A stretch of 64,000 bases of DNA from an uncultured Collinsella sp. (GCA_937995345.1 CALKKS010000007.1:124001-188000), one strand, 5' to 3'; counted from the stretch's first letter, positions 1 to 8,562 are shown. Notes: generated by a model from the sequence alone, not told the origin. A program made the numbers and translations.

Positions 1-1
1 C

Positions 2-742
2 GCTCGTGCGCCCCGCGGTCTTTCGGCTGCGAACGTGGATGCTCCGGGTGTGGTGTACGCCGTGGACTACCTGACGGCTTCGACCGTCTCGGTGCTCGAT
101 GGCGGCGAGCCCGCGGTGAACGCGCGCGGCCTGGACGTTGTGGTCATTGGCGGTGGCGATACTGGAAACGACTGCGTGGGTACCGCTGTGCGTCAGGGCG
201 CGCGCAGCGTGCGCCAGTTTGAGTTCTTGCCGGCTGCGCCCGGTAAGCGCGCGGCGAGCAACCCCTGGCCGCAGTGGCCCAACGTTAAGAAGACCGACTA
301 CGGCCAGCAGGAGGCCATCGCTGCGATGGGTGGCGAGATGCGTGCCTGGGGCGTGGATACACTCGAGGTGCTGCTGGACAAGAAGGATGCTGCTGCGGGT
401 CTGCGCATGGTCGATCTGGATTGGTCGGCGGGAAAGCCCGAGCGCATCGCGGGCTCCGAGCACGAGGTGCCGGCGCAGCTGGTGCTCATCGCCTGCGGCT
501 TTACGGGTCCCGAGCACGGCGTGTTCGATGCGGTGAGCGTGCCTGTTGCCACCGCTGGTCGTCCGCTGCCGGTGATGGCTGCCGAGGGCTCGCACCTCGC
601 GGCTCGCACGGAGGGTGTCGCCGCCGATGCCGCGCCGGTGTATGTGGCCGGTGACGCCCGCAACGGCAGCTCGCTCGTCGTGAACGCCATGGCCGATGCC
701 CTGGCCTGCGCAGCCGAAGTCGCCGAGGCGCTGGAGCTGTAA
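2..742 (+). CDS. gltD: Glutamate synthase small subunit, C-terminal part (5' end outside window)
   Basis: This is the FAD/NAD(P)H-binding beta subunit of glutamate synthase, which passes electrons from NAD(P)H to the large subunit for glutamate formation from glutamine and 2-oxoglutarate. The reading frame is open from base 2, upstream of the first possible start, so the gene is cut by the window edge. Visible family signatures are a second Rossmann motif (VVIGGGDTGNDCVGT), the NPWPQWP stretch typical of GltD, and a terminal segment with an AGDARNG / SLVVNAMADA motif that contacts FAD. The large subunit would be expected further upstream. A GltD-like partner of another oxidoreductase is possible, but the NPWPQWP block favours true GltD. 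Confidence 0.88.
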   Translation, partial: ARAPRGLSAANVDAPGVVYAVDYLTASTVSVLDGGEPAVNARGLDVVVIGGGDTGNDCVGTAVRQGARSVRQFEFLPAAPGKRAASNPWPQWPNVKKTDYGQQEAIAAMGGEMRAWGVDTLEVLLDKKDAAAGLRMVDLDWSAGKPERIAGSEHEVPAQLVLIACGFTGPEHGVFDAVSVPVATAGRPLPVMAAEGSHLAARTEGVAADAAPVYVAGDARNGSSLVVNAMADALACAAEVAEALEL

Positions 743-1095
743 AGTGGTCATTTAAGAACGTCCCCAATGACTAGTCATTTTTTGTCTAGTCGTTGGGGAC
801 ACTCTTTGCGAGCGACTTGCTCGTTTGTCGACGTACGGGTGTTCATTTGTCGACTTCTTGGGCTGTGGTCACCTGTTGTTTCTGTGGTGGCTGCGGGCAT
901 CTGGCTCAAAAGGGCGGGTTGGCTGTCTATGTCTACCTGCGGTTTCTTTGCGGTTCGCTCATTCGGTCAAGTGTCCCGTCAAGTGTTTGGTCAGCATCTG
1001 GTTTGCAATCGAAGGCTTATTTTGCCCGCGCTTGCCTCGGCTGCTCGCCCTCCTCGTAAGCTCAAATTGAGGTCCATCAGTTTGAGGAGGATGCC
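743..1095. other. Intergenic region with hairpin and repeat relic
   Basis: This gap of about 350 bp holds the GTCCCC/ACTAG hairpin (752-800). Positions 931-945 (GTCTACCTGCGGTTT) match the interior of the long palindromes at 58.7 and 61.1 kb. Two TTTGTCGAC words lie near 825-855. Short overlapping reading frames here have no ribosome site or recognisable product, so I see no gene. Confidence 0.5.
752..800. repeat. GTCCCC/ACTAG palindromic element, copy 1
   Basis: Arms GTCCCCAATGACTAG (760-774) and CTAGTCGTTGGGGAC (786-800) form a 15-bp stem with one T-G wobble and an 11-nt T-rich loop. The left side from AAGAAC through ACTAG recurs exactly at 23423-23443. GTCCCC-type palindromes are the usual look of REP elements in many bacteria. 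Confidence 0.75.
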
Positions 1096-1803
1096 ATGAC
1101 TGACCATGTTTTTGACCGAACACAGCTGGCCGAAGCCGTCGGCAACGATATTGCCGACATGGCTCACTTTTGGATGCTGCGGAAGTTTCAATTTCTGGAG
1201 CCGGCGCGCGAGCAGTTCGAGAATATCGTCGATCCGTGGCTCAGCTATTGCGAGGAACCTTCTCAAAACAAAATCATGGCCTACAACATGGCGTTTACCG
1301 ATTGGCTGCTGTTTGAGCGCCCCTATTACCACGGCAAGACGCTGTTGGAGCTGTATGTGGACGAGCCACCGGCGTCAATTTCTCCTGCTTCGCTCGGGCG
1401 ACTTAAGCAGGTGCGTGACACGCAGTATTTCTCGCGCTTTGGCATTTTGGACAAGGATCCCGCGACTGGCATGGTCGTGCTGAAGGACACGCGCACCGAC
1501 CGTCGCTTTGACGTCTACGACCCACATATCGTGCAAAAGGAGCATTGGAACGATGGCGCAATTGCGGTGCGACTCGCGTGCGTCGACGATGTCTGGCTGA
1601 CGGCGGGGCAGCTCTACCTGTATGACATCGCGCGCCTGAGCGACACGTCGGTCGACGGGCCGGGCGCGGTACATCCCGAGGACCTAGAGGACGGTTTCGA
1701 CACCTCGTGCATCAGCTTCTTTTTGCGCCTGGTCCGCGACATCATGGGCGCCCGGGGGCGGTACGTGAAGTCGCTCAACATCTACGAACAGGAATGGGAG
1801 TAG
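1096..1803 (+). CDS. Hypothetical protein, 235 aa
   Basis: I do not recognise a family. The ATG is preceded by a strong ribosome site (GAGGAGG, 1084-1090). The protein is acidic, soluble and rich in aromatic residues. It has no signal peptide, no membrane segment and no obvious catalytic motif. The first half looks helical (LAEAVGNDIADMAHFWMLRK) and the second is mixed. It sits alone between two repeat-containing gaps, so the context gives no functional hint. Codon use is ordinary for this genome, and I am confident it is a real gene of unknown function. Confidence 0.7.
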   Translation: MTDHVFDRTQLAEAVGNDIADMAHFWMLRKFQFLEPAREQFENIVDPWLSYCEEPSQNKIMAYNMAFTDWLLFERPYYHGKTLLELYVDEPPASISPASLGRLKQVRDTQYFSRFGILDKDPATGMVVLKDTRTDRRFDVYDPHIVQKEHWNDGAIAVRLACVDDVWLTAGQLYLYDIARLSDTSVDGPGAVHPEDLEDGFDTSCISFFLRLVRDIMGARGRYVKSLNIYEQEWE

Positions 1804-1843
1804 GGGATGGACGGTTGTCGCCTGCCTTGCCTTCTGCCTTTAT

Positions 1844-1900
1844 GTCTCGATCTGTAACGTTTAGGGACAAAAAATCGGTCTTCCTGTTACAGATCGAGAC
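1844..1900. repeat. 57-bp hairpin element, copy 1
   Basis: Left arm GTCTCGATCTGTAAC and right arm GTTACAGATCGAGAC are perfect 15-bp inverted repeats around a 27-nt core. The core can extend the stem: AGG pairs with CCT and GAC with GTC across a 2-nt bulge. It ends 2 bp before the earliest possible start (TTG 1903) of the next gene. Confidence 0.9.
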
Positions 1901-1950
1901 GTTTGTCGGCGGCAACGGTGACGATGGCCCATTTGTCTGACGTGGTGGTG

Positions 1951-2994
1951 ATGAAAGTGTCTAATACCGTTTTCAAACACAGGCATGCAACACGTAACAC
2001 CTTGGCGCGGAACAGGATGCTTGCCAGGCTCACGGAGGCGGCTGAACAAGGCGTGCTGCTTGTGACGCACGACAATGCCGAGCTCATGTGGCTGCGGCGT
2101 CATGTGGGGACCGATGACATTACGGAGCCCGAGCCGTATTTGTTCTGCTTGCAACATGATTGGGTTGTGCTGACGCCGGCGGAGCGAGCGCTGCGTACCA
2201 TCAAAGGGCTTGCGGAGTTTCATCCGGACTGGGCGTTTTGGGGTTACGACGCGGCTCTTTTGTGGGGTCTGGAGGTGCCGAATGATCTGCTCGGGCCGCG
2301 TTTTCTTGTTAAGACAGGTTGCTCGGTGCCGCTGAGTGCAGGATGCCGGCTGTTGCGTCCGTGGGCGGTGGGTGTGCTAGAACAAGTCGACGGCGTGCGG
2401 GTGACGCCGTTTTGGCGCACGGTGGAGGATTGCTTGCTGCGTGCGCCGTTTTCGTATGGCCTGGCGATTGCCGATTCTGCGCTGCGGGCGAAAGGCGTAT
2501 CACGTGGGGATTTGTGCGAGCGCCTCCGCGTCGATTGCGAGGGAAGGCGAGGGTATCGCAGGGCACAGGTGATTGCGTCGTATGCGGACGGGCTGTCCGA
2601 AAACGGCGGCGAGTCTCGGTTCCGGGCGTTCTTTATTGCATACGGTTTTCCGGTGCCAGAGTTGCAGGTGGAGTTTCGTGACCCGCTAGATTCGAGCCAA
2701 GTGTTTCGCGTTGATTATTTCTGGAGGCTCGAGGACGGGACGTGCGTGATTGGCGAGCTCGATGGAAAGGGAAAGTATGCCTTACAGAACGACGAGGGTC
2801 GGGAGTCGGTCGACCCATTCGTGGCAGAACGTCAGCGAGAGTCTCATCTGACGATGCTCGGACATAAGGTGCTGAGGTTTACGTTTGATGAGCTCAAGAA
2901 TCCGGGGAAGCTGGCTGAAAAGATGAGACTGGCGGGCATTCCGCAGTGGGCCGATTTCGCTGAGGAATGGCGGCGCCAGTGGTATGGGCGCTGA
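1951..2994 (+). CDS. AbiEi-like protein with C-terminal nuclease-fold (DUF559/Vsr-like) domain
   Basis: The N-terminal half resembles the type IV antitoxin AbiEi: an opening helical segment, a LTPAERALRTIKGL stretch, and WGYDAALLWGLEVP like the family's 'S/DAAxxxGL' signature. The last 110 residues look like the small PD-(D/E)XK fold found in DUF559/Vsr-type proteins: FRVDYFW followed by VIGELDGKGKY, giving D...ExDxK spacing. Such proteins are often annotated as AbiEi-family regulators with an endonuclease-like domain. Whether this one binds or cuts DNA is unknown. The start is uncertain: TTG 1903, ATG 1924 and ATG 1951 are in frame and none has a good ribosome site. ATG 1951 is chosen (347 aa). 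No AbiEii-type toxin gene is adjacent. Hairpin elements lie on both sides. Confidence 0.65.
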   Translation: MKVSNTVFKHRHATRNTLARNRMLARLTEAAEQGVLLVTHDNAELMWLRRHVGTDDITEPEPYLFCLQHDWVVLTPAERALRTIKGLAEFHPDWAFWGYDAALLWGLEVPNDLLGPRFLVKTGCSVPLSAGCRLLRPWAVGVLEQVDGVRVTPFWRTVEDCLLRAPFSYGLAIADSALRAKGVSRGDLCERLRVDCEGRRGYRRAQVIASYADGLSENGGESRFRAFFIAYGFPVPELQVEFRDPLDSSQVFRVDYFWRLEDGTCVIGELDGKGKYALQNDEGRESVDPFVAERQRESHLTMLGHKVLRFTFDELKNPGKLAEKMRLAGIPQWADFAEEWRRQWYGR

Positions 2995-3033
2995 GGTGTA
3001 ACTGACGCGGATGTGGTTGTTCCTGCCGAGTTT

Positions 3034-3090
3034 GTCTCGATCTGTAACAACAAGGGGCCGTTCGGCCTCGCAACTGTTACAGATCGAGAC
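3034..3090. repeat. 57-bp hairpin element, copy 2
   Basis: Perfect 15-bp arms (GTCTCGATCTGTAAC and its complement) around a 27-nt core that contains its own small hairpin (GGCC, GTTC loop, GGCC). Confidence 0.9.
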
Positions 3091-3114
3091 AAAGGTTGGA
3101 CGCGGTGCCGAAAA

Positions 3115-3171
3115 ATCTCGATCTGTAACATTTGGAAGGTTAAAGACGGTCCACCTGTTACAGATCTAGAC
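3115..3171. repeat. 57-bp hairpin element, copy 3
   Basis: Same 57-bp layout with a 27-nt core. The first base is A instead of G and the right arm reads AGATCTAGAC, so this copy is slightly decayed. It lies 24 bp after copy 2. The gap 2995-3320 otherwise holds only a short leader for the amidohydrolase. Confidence 0.85.
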
Positions 3172-3320
3172 ATTTCCCGAATGTCGCTGGGATGGGGCTG
3201 CAACGCATTCCATTCTCCGCATCTCCTCCTTTCTCCGTTACCCGATATGTCCGCAGCAACCCTGCCGAACTGGGCAATAATGGACAAATGTTCAAGTTAA
3301 TCGTGAGGGAGGAGCTCGAT

Positions 3321-4691
3321 ATGGCGACTGCCGATCGTTCCACGTTGTTTATCAATGCGACCATTCTGGATGGTTCGGAGCATATGGAGCCGCAGCCCGA
3401 TATGGCCGTGACTGTTGAGCGCGGCATCATCACCTGGATGGGGCCGAGTGCTGTGGCGCAGGCGCCCGCGGGCGCCGAGGTTATCGACCTGGGTGGTGCG
3501 TATCTCATGCCCGGTCTCATCAATATGCACGTGCACCTGTGCGGCTCGGGCAAGCCTGTCTCGGCCGGCGATGCGGGAGCGCTGATGAAGAAACTCGATA
3601 ATCCCGTGGGCCGTGCCATCGTCCGCCGCATCCTCAAGGGCAGTGCCCAGCAGCAGCTGGCAAGCGGCGTGACCACGGTGCGCGGCGCGGGCGACCCGTT
3701 GTTTGCCGACATTGCCGTGCGCGACGCTATCGACGCCGGCAAGTATCAGGGCCCGCGCCTGGTAGCGCCGGGAACGGGCGTCACGGTGCCGGGCGGCCAT
3801 GGCGCGGGCTTGTTCGCCCAGGTGGCCAACAGCCCCGTCGAGGCAGCCGAGCAGGTGCGAGACCTGTATGCGCGCGGCGCCGACGTCATTAAGCTGTTCG
3901 TGACGGGCGGTGTGTTCGATGCGACCGAGGTGGGCGAGCCGGGCGTGCTGCGTATGCCGGTGGAGGTTGCCGCGGCGGCGTGCAAGGCGGCGCACGAGGT
4001 GGGCCTGCCGGTTATGGCTCATGTCGAGAGCACCGAGGGCGTGAAGGCCGCGCTTGAGGCCGGGGTCGACACGATCGAGCACGGTGCCCCGATGACGCCC
4101 GAGATCCTGGAGCTGTACCGTGGCGCCGCGGGCACGCAGCTTGAGGATCGTGCGCCCAGCGTTACCTGCACGATCAGCCCGGCGCTGCCGTTTGTGTTGC
4201 TCGATCCGGAGAAGACCCATTCGACTGACACGCAAAAGAAGAACGGCGACATCGTGTGCTCGGGCATTATCGAGAGTGCTCGTGCGGCGCTGGAAGCTGG
4301 CGTTAAGGTGGGCCTTGGCACAGATTCGAGCTGCCCGTTCGTGACGCAGTACGACATGTGGCGTGAGGTGGCCTATTTTGCCAAGTATGTCGGCGTGAGC
4401 AACGCCTTTGCGCTGCATACGGCTACGCAGGTCAATGCCGAGCTCCTGGGGCTGGGCGGCGAGACCGGTACGATCGAGTGCGGCAAGGCCGCCGATATCC
4501 TGGTGACGCGCAAGAATCCGCTCGATGACCTGTGCGCTCTGCGTGAGCCGACGCATGTGATGTGTCGCGGTGATCTGGTACGCAAGCTCAAGGTGAAACG
4601 TATTCCCGAGGTGGACGCCGAGCTCGACACGATTATGGCCATGCCTGCAGAAGCGCTTGCCGAGGAGCTGGCCCGCGACGGCGTGGCGTAG
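3321..4691 (+). CDS. Amidohydrolase family protein (imidazolonepropionase/prolidase-like)
   Basis: This is a metal-dependent hydrolase of the amidohydrolase superfamily, 456 aa. The metal-binding HVH (H70, H72) follows the classic GLINMHVH strand. GADVIKLFVTGGV carries the lysine usually carbamylated to bridge two metals. VMAHVES and DTIEHG supply the next histidines, and GLGTDSSC the catalytic aspartate. The substrate cannot be told from sequence; relatives include imidazolonepropionase-like and Xaa-Pro/Xaa-Arg dipeptidases. The chosen ATG has the ribosome site GGGAGG (3307-3312); the frame stays open upstream but without a better start. It is a single gene ending at a strong terminator. Confidence 0.82.
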   Translation: MATADRSTLFINATILDGSEHMEPQPDMAVTVERGIITWMGPSAVAQAPAGAEVIDLGGAYLMPGLINMHVHLCGSGKPVSAGDAGALMKKLDNPVGRAIVRRILKGSAQQQLASGVTTVRGAGDPLFADIAVRDAIDAGKYQGPRLVAPGTGVTVPGGHGAGLFAQVANSPVEAAEQVRDLYARGADVIKLFVTGGVFDATEVGEPGVLRMPVEVAAAACKAAHEVGLPVMAHVESTEGVKAALEAGVDTIEHGAPMTPEILELYRGAAGTQLEDRAPSVTCTISPALPFVLLDPEKTHSTDTQKKNGDIVCSGIIESARAALEAGVKVGLGTDSSCPFVTQYDMWREVAYFAKYVGVSNAFALHTATQVNAELLGLGGETGTIECGKAADILVTRKNPLDDLCALREPTHVMCRGDLVRKLKVKRIPEVDAELDTIMAMPAEALAEELARDGVA

Positions 4692-4724
4692 GTGTGACAA
4701 AGGTGCAGCTCCGTTGCCGCATAC

Positions 4725-4762
4725 AAAAAGCCGAGGTCTCAACACGAGGCCTCGGCTTTTTT
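4725..4762. terminator. Bidirectional Rho-independent terminator
   Basis: GCCGAGG pairs with CCTCGGC, flanked by an A-run on the left and a T-run on the right. It can stop the amidohydrolase transcript and the opposing zinc-ribbon gene. Confidence 0.85.
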
Positions 4763-4785
4763 ATCGAACAAATACTTCAGATTTT

Positions 4786-4814
4786 GGGACAAACAAACCT
4801 GATTAATTTGTCCC
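4786..4814. repeat. Small GGGACAAA palindrome
   Basis: GGGACAAA and TTTGTCCC form an 8-bp stem with a 13-nt loop just past the 3' end of the leftward gene. No U-run follows on either strand, so it is probably a REP-like hairpin and not a terminator. Confidence 0.55.
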
Positions 4815-4825
4815 GCGTGCGGGCG

Positions 4826-5299
4826 CTAGGAGCGGGTTTCCATCTTGGCGTGGCACTTGGGGCAGGTGACGCGGATCTTGCCTTTGCCCTTGGGGACGGA
4901 GAGCATCTGGCCGCAGTTGGGGCACTTGAGGTATGCCGTGGTCTTGCGGCCCTTCCACATCTTCTTGGCCGTGCGCTTGGCACGCTCAAAGTCTTCCTTG
5001 CTCGTTCCAGCCGCGCGCGAGGTGCCGGCCGCTGCAGTTCCACCGCCCAAGCTGGCGACGAACTTGCCCAAGCCGGGGACGTTCGCGGTCGCGGCGACAA
5101 AGGCCTCGTTCTCCTTGCGACGTGCGTCGATGTTTTTGGACAGGCCGCGCAGCACGCCAATCACGATGACGGCGATGGCGATCCAGCTGAGCCACTGGAT
5201 GCGGGCGATCGATCCGATCATCGCGATGATGATGCCAGCAAAACCCATTACGATGGTGAGCTCGTCAGCGCCATTGCGACCCTTCATAAAGTCATTCAT
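4826..5299 (-). CDS. Small membrane protein with C-terminal zinc ribbon
   Basis: A 157-aa protein with two hydrophobic segments near residues 14-30 and 33-52, a charged middle, and a C-terminal CPNC-x(n)-CPKC zinc ribbon. It is probably a cytoplasmic-membrane protein with a soluble ribbon; its role is unknown. The ATG at 5299 follows GAAAGG at a normal distance and is preferred over an ATG 10 codons upstream. It lies downstream of csoR in the same direction, separated by a hairpin element, so it may or may not be read from the copper promoter. Confidence 0.72.
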   Translation of the reverse strand: MNDFMKGRNGADELTIVMGFAGIIIAMIGSIARIQWLSWIAIAVIVIGVLRGLSKNIDARRKENEAFVAATANVPGLGKFVASLGGGTAAAGTSRAAGTSKEDFERAKRTAKKMWKGRKTTAYLKCPNCGQMLSVPKGKGKIRVTCPKCHAKMETRS

Positions 5300-5354
5300 G
5301 CAAATTGCCTTTCGTTCGATATGCTGCACGCCTTTATACCCGATTTAGAGCAAG

Positions 5355-5401
5355 GGGGACAGGTTAATCTGCACCAAGGTGGTGCAAACGTACCTGTCCC
5401 C
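5355..5401. repeat. GGGGACAGGT palindromic element
   Basis: GGGGACAGGT (5355-5364) pairs with ACCTGTCCCC (5392-5401), and an inner TGCACC/GGTGCA stem sits within. A second ACACCAAGATGGTGCA unit follows at 5404-5419. This is a typical REP-type hairpin between csoR and the zinc-ribbon gene. Confidence 0.75.
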
Positions 5402-5445
5402 GATACACCAAGATGGTGCAAAGAAGTCTGCCCCCAATGCCCCAA

Positions 5446-5718
5446 TTACTTGGAGAGCTTGTCGACGACGCGTTCGATCTCGGCGAGCTTGGCGGCTTTG
5501 AGGTCTTCGTCGCCCGATTCGATTGCCGAAGTCACGCAGCCCTCGATATGCGCCTTGAGCACGTCGGCGTTGATGCGCGCAATGAGCGCCTGCGTTGCCA
5601 TGAGCTGCGTGGAAATATCGACGCAGTAGCGGTCCTCCTCGACCATACGCAGGATGCCGTCGATCTGACCGCGTGCCGTCTTGAGCATGCGGGTCACCGA
5701 TTTATGGTCTGCCATCAT
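5446..5718 (-). CDS. csoR: CsoR-type copper-sensing repressor
   Basis: A 90-aa all-helical repressor of the CsoR/FrmR (DUF156) family. C32, H57 and C61 occupy the Cu(I)-ligand positions of CsoR (C-H-C set, as in YCVDISTQ and AHIEGCV), so copper rather than formaldehyde or nickel is the likely signal. Family members bind an A/T-flanked GC-rich dyad and release it when loaded with Cu(I). Here csoR is the last gene of copA-copZ-csoR, 48 bp after copZ, and the expected operator is upstream of copA. The operon would therefore be autoregulated. Two adjacent ATGs are possible starts; GAGGACC lies just upstream. Confidence 0.9.
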   Translation of the reverse strand: MMADHKSVTRMLKTARGQIDGILRMVEEDRYCVDISTQLMATQALIARINADVLKAHIEGCVTSAIESGDEDLKAAKLAEIERVVDKLSK

Positions 5719-5766
5719 GGCGGGTCCTCGTTTCTGGTCGATGGGGTCGAATGCTTCTGGTAGCTG

Positions 5767-5988
5767 CTACGCGGCGGTCACGGAAAGGGCGTGGAACTTC
5801 TCGCCGGCGCCCTCGACAGCGGCGGCGAGCTGCTCGGCGGTCACGGTGTCGGCGCACTCCACCTGGACGGTCTGAGTCTCGTGATCGGCGTCGGCGTCGG
5901 TCACGCCGGCCACGTTGAGCAACGCCGTCTCGACGGTGGCGTCGCAGTGGCCGCACATGAGGCCGGAAGTCTTGATTGTGTATCGCAT
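5767..5988 (-). CDS. copZ: Copper chaperone, heavy-metal-associated domain
   Basis: A single 73-aa ferredoxin-like HMA domain with the Cu(I)-binding motif MCGHC (C12, C15). It resembles CopZ, which ferries Cu(I) to the P-type ATPase and to the CsoR sensor. It lies between copA and csoR in the same direction, with AAGGAG just before the ATG. Length and motif match the family; nothing is odd. Confidence 0.9.
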   Translation of the reverse strand: MRYTIKTSGLMCGHCDATVETALLNVAGVTDADADHETQTVQVECADTVTAEQLAAAVEGAGEKFHALSVTAA

Positions 5989-6077
5989 GGGTGTACTCCT
6001 TATCGATTGAGATTATCTGACAGTTTAGTCGTGAACAGCGTCATCTTAAAGGTGCGCTGAGGTGCCCGAGATTGCCC

Positions 6078-6123
6078 CGAAAGAGGAGCGAAGCGTACTT
6101 GGGTACGCGAGCGACGGTTTGAG
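6078..6123 (-). repeat. 46-bp element, copy 1 (between copA and copZ)
   Basis: Read on the minus strand, this 46-bp block matches 54302-54347 apart from a few changes near the centre (shared CTCAAACCGTCGCT, GCGTAC, AAGTACGC and CGCTCCTCTTTCG). The centre folds as GCGTAC/GTACGC. TTGCCCC and GGGGCAA flank it as an outer stem. It lies inside the 152-bp copA-copZ spacer, so it would be in the operon transcript. Confidence 0.75.
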
Positions 6124-6140
6124 GGGCAAGGTCGGGTGCA

Positions 6141-8483
6141 TCAGTGCGCCGTCTTGGGCTTAAAGGTTCGTAGGCGTAGAGCATTGCTTACGACGCACAC
6201 GCTCGACAGGCTCATGGCCGCGGCGCCGAACATCGGCGAGAGCTGCCAGCCGGTGAGGGGGAAGAACACGCCCGCCGCCAGCGGAATGCCGATGCCGTTG
6301 TAGAACAGCGCCCAGAACAGGTCCTGCTTGATGTTGCGGATTGTGGCACGTGACAGCTCGATGGCACGGGCGACGTCCATGAGATCGCTGCGCATGAGTA
6401 CCACGTCGGCGCCCTCCTTGGCGATGTCGGCGCCGGTGCCGATCGCAAGGCCCACGTCGGCGCGCGCCAGGGCGGGGGAGTCGTTGATGCCATCGCCCAC
6501 CATGGCGACCTTGCTGCCCGCATCCTGCAGCCCGCGCACGTGGCGCTCCTTGTCGGCGGGGAGGACGTCGGCGATGACCTGCTCGCTGCTCAGCCCCACG
6601 CGGCGGGCGATGGCCTCGGCCGTCACGCGGTTGTCGCCGGTGAGCATGCGCACGTCGACGCCGAGCTTGCGGAGCGCGGCGATGGCCTCGGCGCTCGTCT
6701 CTTTGACCTCGTCAGCCACGGCGATGGTACCGACAAGCTCGCTGTTCTTGGCAAAGAACAGCGGTGTTTTGCCCTCGGCGGCAAATTGCTCGGCAAGACC
6801 CGCGGGCACGGTAACGCCCAGCTCGTCCATCAGGCGTACGTTGCCGGCTGCAATGGCGTTTTGCCCCTCGCGCGCCGTAACGCCACGTCCGGGCACGGCG
6901 ACAAAGTCCTCGACCATGCGCGCGACAATTCCGCGCGCCTCGCACTCGGCCATAATCGCCTCGGCCAGCGGGTGCTCGCTTGAGCGCTCCAACGCGGCGG
7001 CCAGCTTGAGCAGCGCCTTTTCGCTCATGGCGCGCGAGCCGTCGGCGCGCGTCGCCACCACGATATCGGTCACAGCCGGCTTGCCGCGGGTGACGGTGCC
7101 CGTCTTGTCGAGCACCACGGTGCCCACGTTGCGCAGGTTCTCCAGCGCCTCGGCGCTCTTGAACAGAATGCCCATCTCGGCGCCCTTGCCGGTGCCGACC
7201 ATAATGGCGACGGGTGTGGCCAGACCCAGCGCGCACGGGCAGCTGATCACCAGCACGGCGACGGCGGAGGTAAGCGCTTCGTTGATGCTTCCGGTCAGCA
7301 CCATCCATGCCACAAAAGTTACGGCAGAGATTACAAACACCACGGGCACAAACACACCGGCGACCTTATCGGCCATGCGGGCGATGGGCGCCTTGGTGGC
7401 GTTGGCGTCCTCGACGAGCTGGATGATTTTGGCAAGCGACGTGTCGGCGCCCACGCGCGTGGCGCGGAAGGTAAACGAGCCGGTGCGGTTGACCGTGGCG
7501 GCGTTGACGGTGTCGCCGGCGGTCTTTTCCACGGGGATGGACTCGCCGGTGAGCGCACTCTCGTCCACGGCCGAGCTGCCCTCGAGCACCACGCCATCGA
7601 CGGGGATGGACTCGCCGGGGCGCACGCGCAGGACCTGGCCGGGCAGGATGGCGTCGACGTCGACGGTGGTTTCGGTGCCGTCATCGGCAACGACGGCCGC
7701 GGTCTTGGGTGCCAAGTCGATGAGCGCCTCGATAGCGCCGCCGGTCTTGGACTTGCTGCGCGTCTCGAGGTATTTGCCCACGGTGACGAGCGACAGGATG
7801 GTGCCGGCGCTCTCAAAATAGAGGTTGTCCATGCTCGTCATCATGGCCTCATGCACCTGACCTGTGGCCAGCTGGTCGGCCATGATGAACATGGCGTAGA
7901 GCGACCAGGCAATGGAAGCGGTGGCACCGACGGCGATGAGGGCGTCCATGGTGGGCGCGCCGTGCACGAGCGACTTGAAGCCGTTGATAAAGTACGCGTC
8001 GTTGACGTAGACGATGGGGATGAGCAGGACAAGCTCGGTGAGGGCGAGCGTCATGCTGTGGATGTGGTCGGTGAAGACGCCGGGCAGTGGCCAACCGAGC
8101 ATGTGCCCCATGCCTATGTAGAACAGAGGAATGAGAAAGATGATTGAGATGATGAGACGGGTGCGCATGGCGGAGGCAGTGGCCTCCAGCTTTTTGGTGG
8201 GCGACTCCATATGGGCGGCGTCGGACCTGGCTTGCATGCTGCCGTTTGAGCCGGCGGCACCAGTGCCCGTGCTGACGGGCGAGGCCGAATAGCCCGCACG
8301 GTCGACGGCGGTGCAGATATCGTCGGGGGAGACCTGCGCGGGGTCGTAGTCCACCATCATGGAACCGGCGAGCAGGTTGACCGCGACGCCCTGAACGCCG
8401 TCGAGCTTGCTGACGGCGCGGTCCACGTGTGCCTGGCAGGCAGCGCATGTCATGCCGCCCACGTCGAACTTATCTTGAGCCAT
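6141..8483 (-). CDS. copA: Cu(I)-exporting P1B-type ATPase
   Basis: A 780-aa heavy-metal P-type ATPase that pumps Cu(I) across the cytoplasmic membrane. Order of domains: one N-terminal HMA (GMTCAAC, C13/C16), a low-complexity linker, four transmembrane helices, an actuator domain with TGES, the membrane metal site CPC (C415-P-C417), phosphorylation site DKTGT (D459), nucleotide-domain SEHPLAEAI, TGDN, the hinge GDGINDSPAL and two final helices. CPC plus the CopZ/CsoR neighbours indicate copper. It is the first gene of the leftward copper operon; AAAGGAG precedes the ATG. Confidence 0.95.
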   Translation of the reverse strand: MAQDKFDVGGMTCAACQAHVDRAVSKLDGVQGVAVNLLAGSMMVDYDPAQVSPDDICTAVDRAGYSASPVSTGTGAAGSNGSMQARSDAAHMESPTKKLEATASAMRTRLIISIIFLIPLFYIGMGHMLGWPLPGVFTDHIHSMTLALTELVLLIPIVYVNDAYFINGFKSLVHGAPTMDALIAVGATASIAWSLYAMFIMADQLATGQVHEAMMTSMDNLYFESAGTILSLVTVGKYLETRSKSKTGGAIEALIDLAPKTAAVVADDGTETTVDVDAILPGQVLRVRPGESIPVDGVVLEGSSAVDESALTGESIPVEKTAGDTVNAATVNRTGSFTFRATRVGADTSLAKIIQLVEDANATKAPIARMADKVAGVFVPVVFVISAVTFVAWMVLTGSINEALTSAVAVLVISCPCALGLATPVAIMVGTGKGAEMGILFKSAEALENLRNVGTVVLDKTGTVTRGKPAVTDIVVATRADGSRAMSEKALLKLAAALERSSEHPLAEAIMAECEARGIVARMVEDFVAVPGRGVTAREGQNAIAAGNVRLMDELGVTVPAGLAEQFAAEGKTPLFFAKNSELVGTIAVADEVKETSAEAIAALRKLGVDVRMLTGDNRVTAEAIARRVGLSSEQVIADVLPADKERHVRGLQDAGSKVAMVGDGINDSPALARADVGLAIGTGADIAKEGADVVLMRSDLMDVARAIELSRATIRNIKQDLFWALFYNGIGIPLAAGVFFPLTGWQLSPMFGAAAMSLSSVCVVSNALRLRTFKPKTAH

Positions 8484-8531
8484 GGCTTCTCCTTTCTGCA
8501 GTTCGGTGTTGTAATTGTTAGCCTGCCGATA

Positions 8532-8562
8532 CTATACACCCATACCCCCTGGGGGTGTATAG
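8532..8562. promoter_or_regulatory. CsoR operator and copA promoter
   Basis: The dyad CTATACACC...CCCCCTGGGGG...TGTATAG is centred near 8550. The core ATACCCCCTGGGGGTGTAT (8542-8560) matches the published CsoR site pattern. On the minus strand TATAGT (8531-8536) is a good -10, so the operator covers the promoter spacer. Copper-induced release of CsoR is the expected mode. Confidence 0.85.

Noticed and set aside
767..1099. Overlapping short frames between gltD and the 235-aa gene
   Set aside because: They lie across a palindrome and repeat relic, overlap one another in all frames, and none has a start signal.
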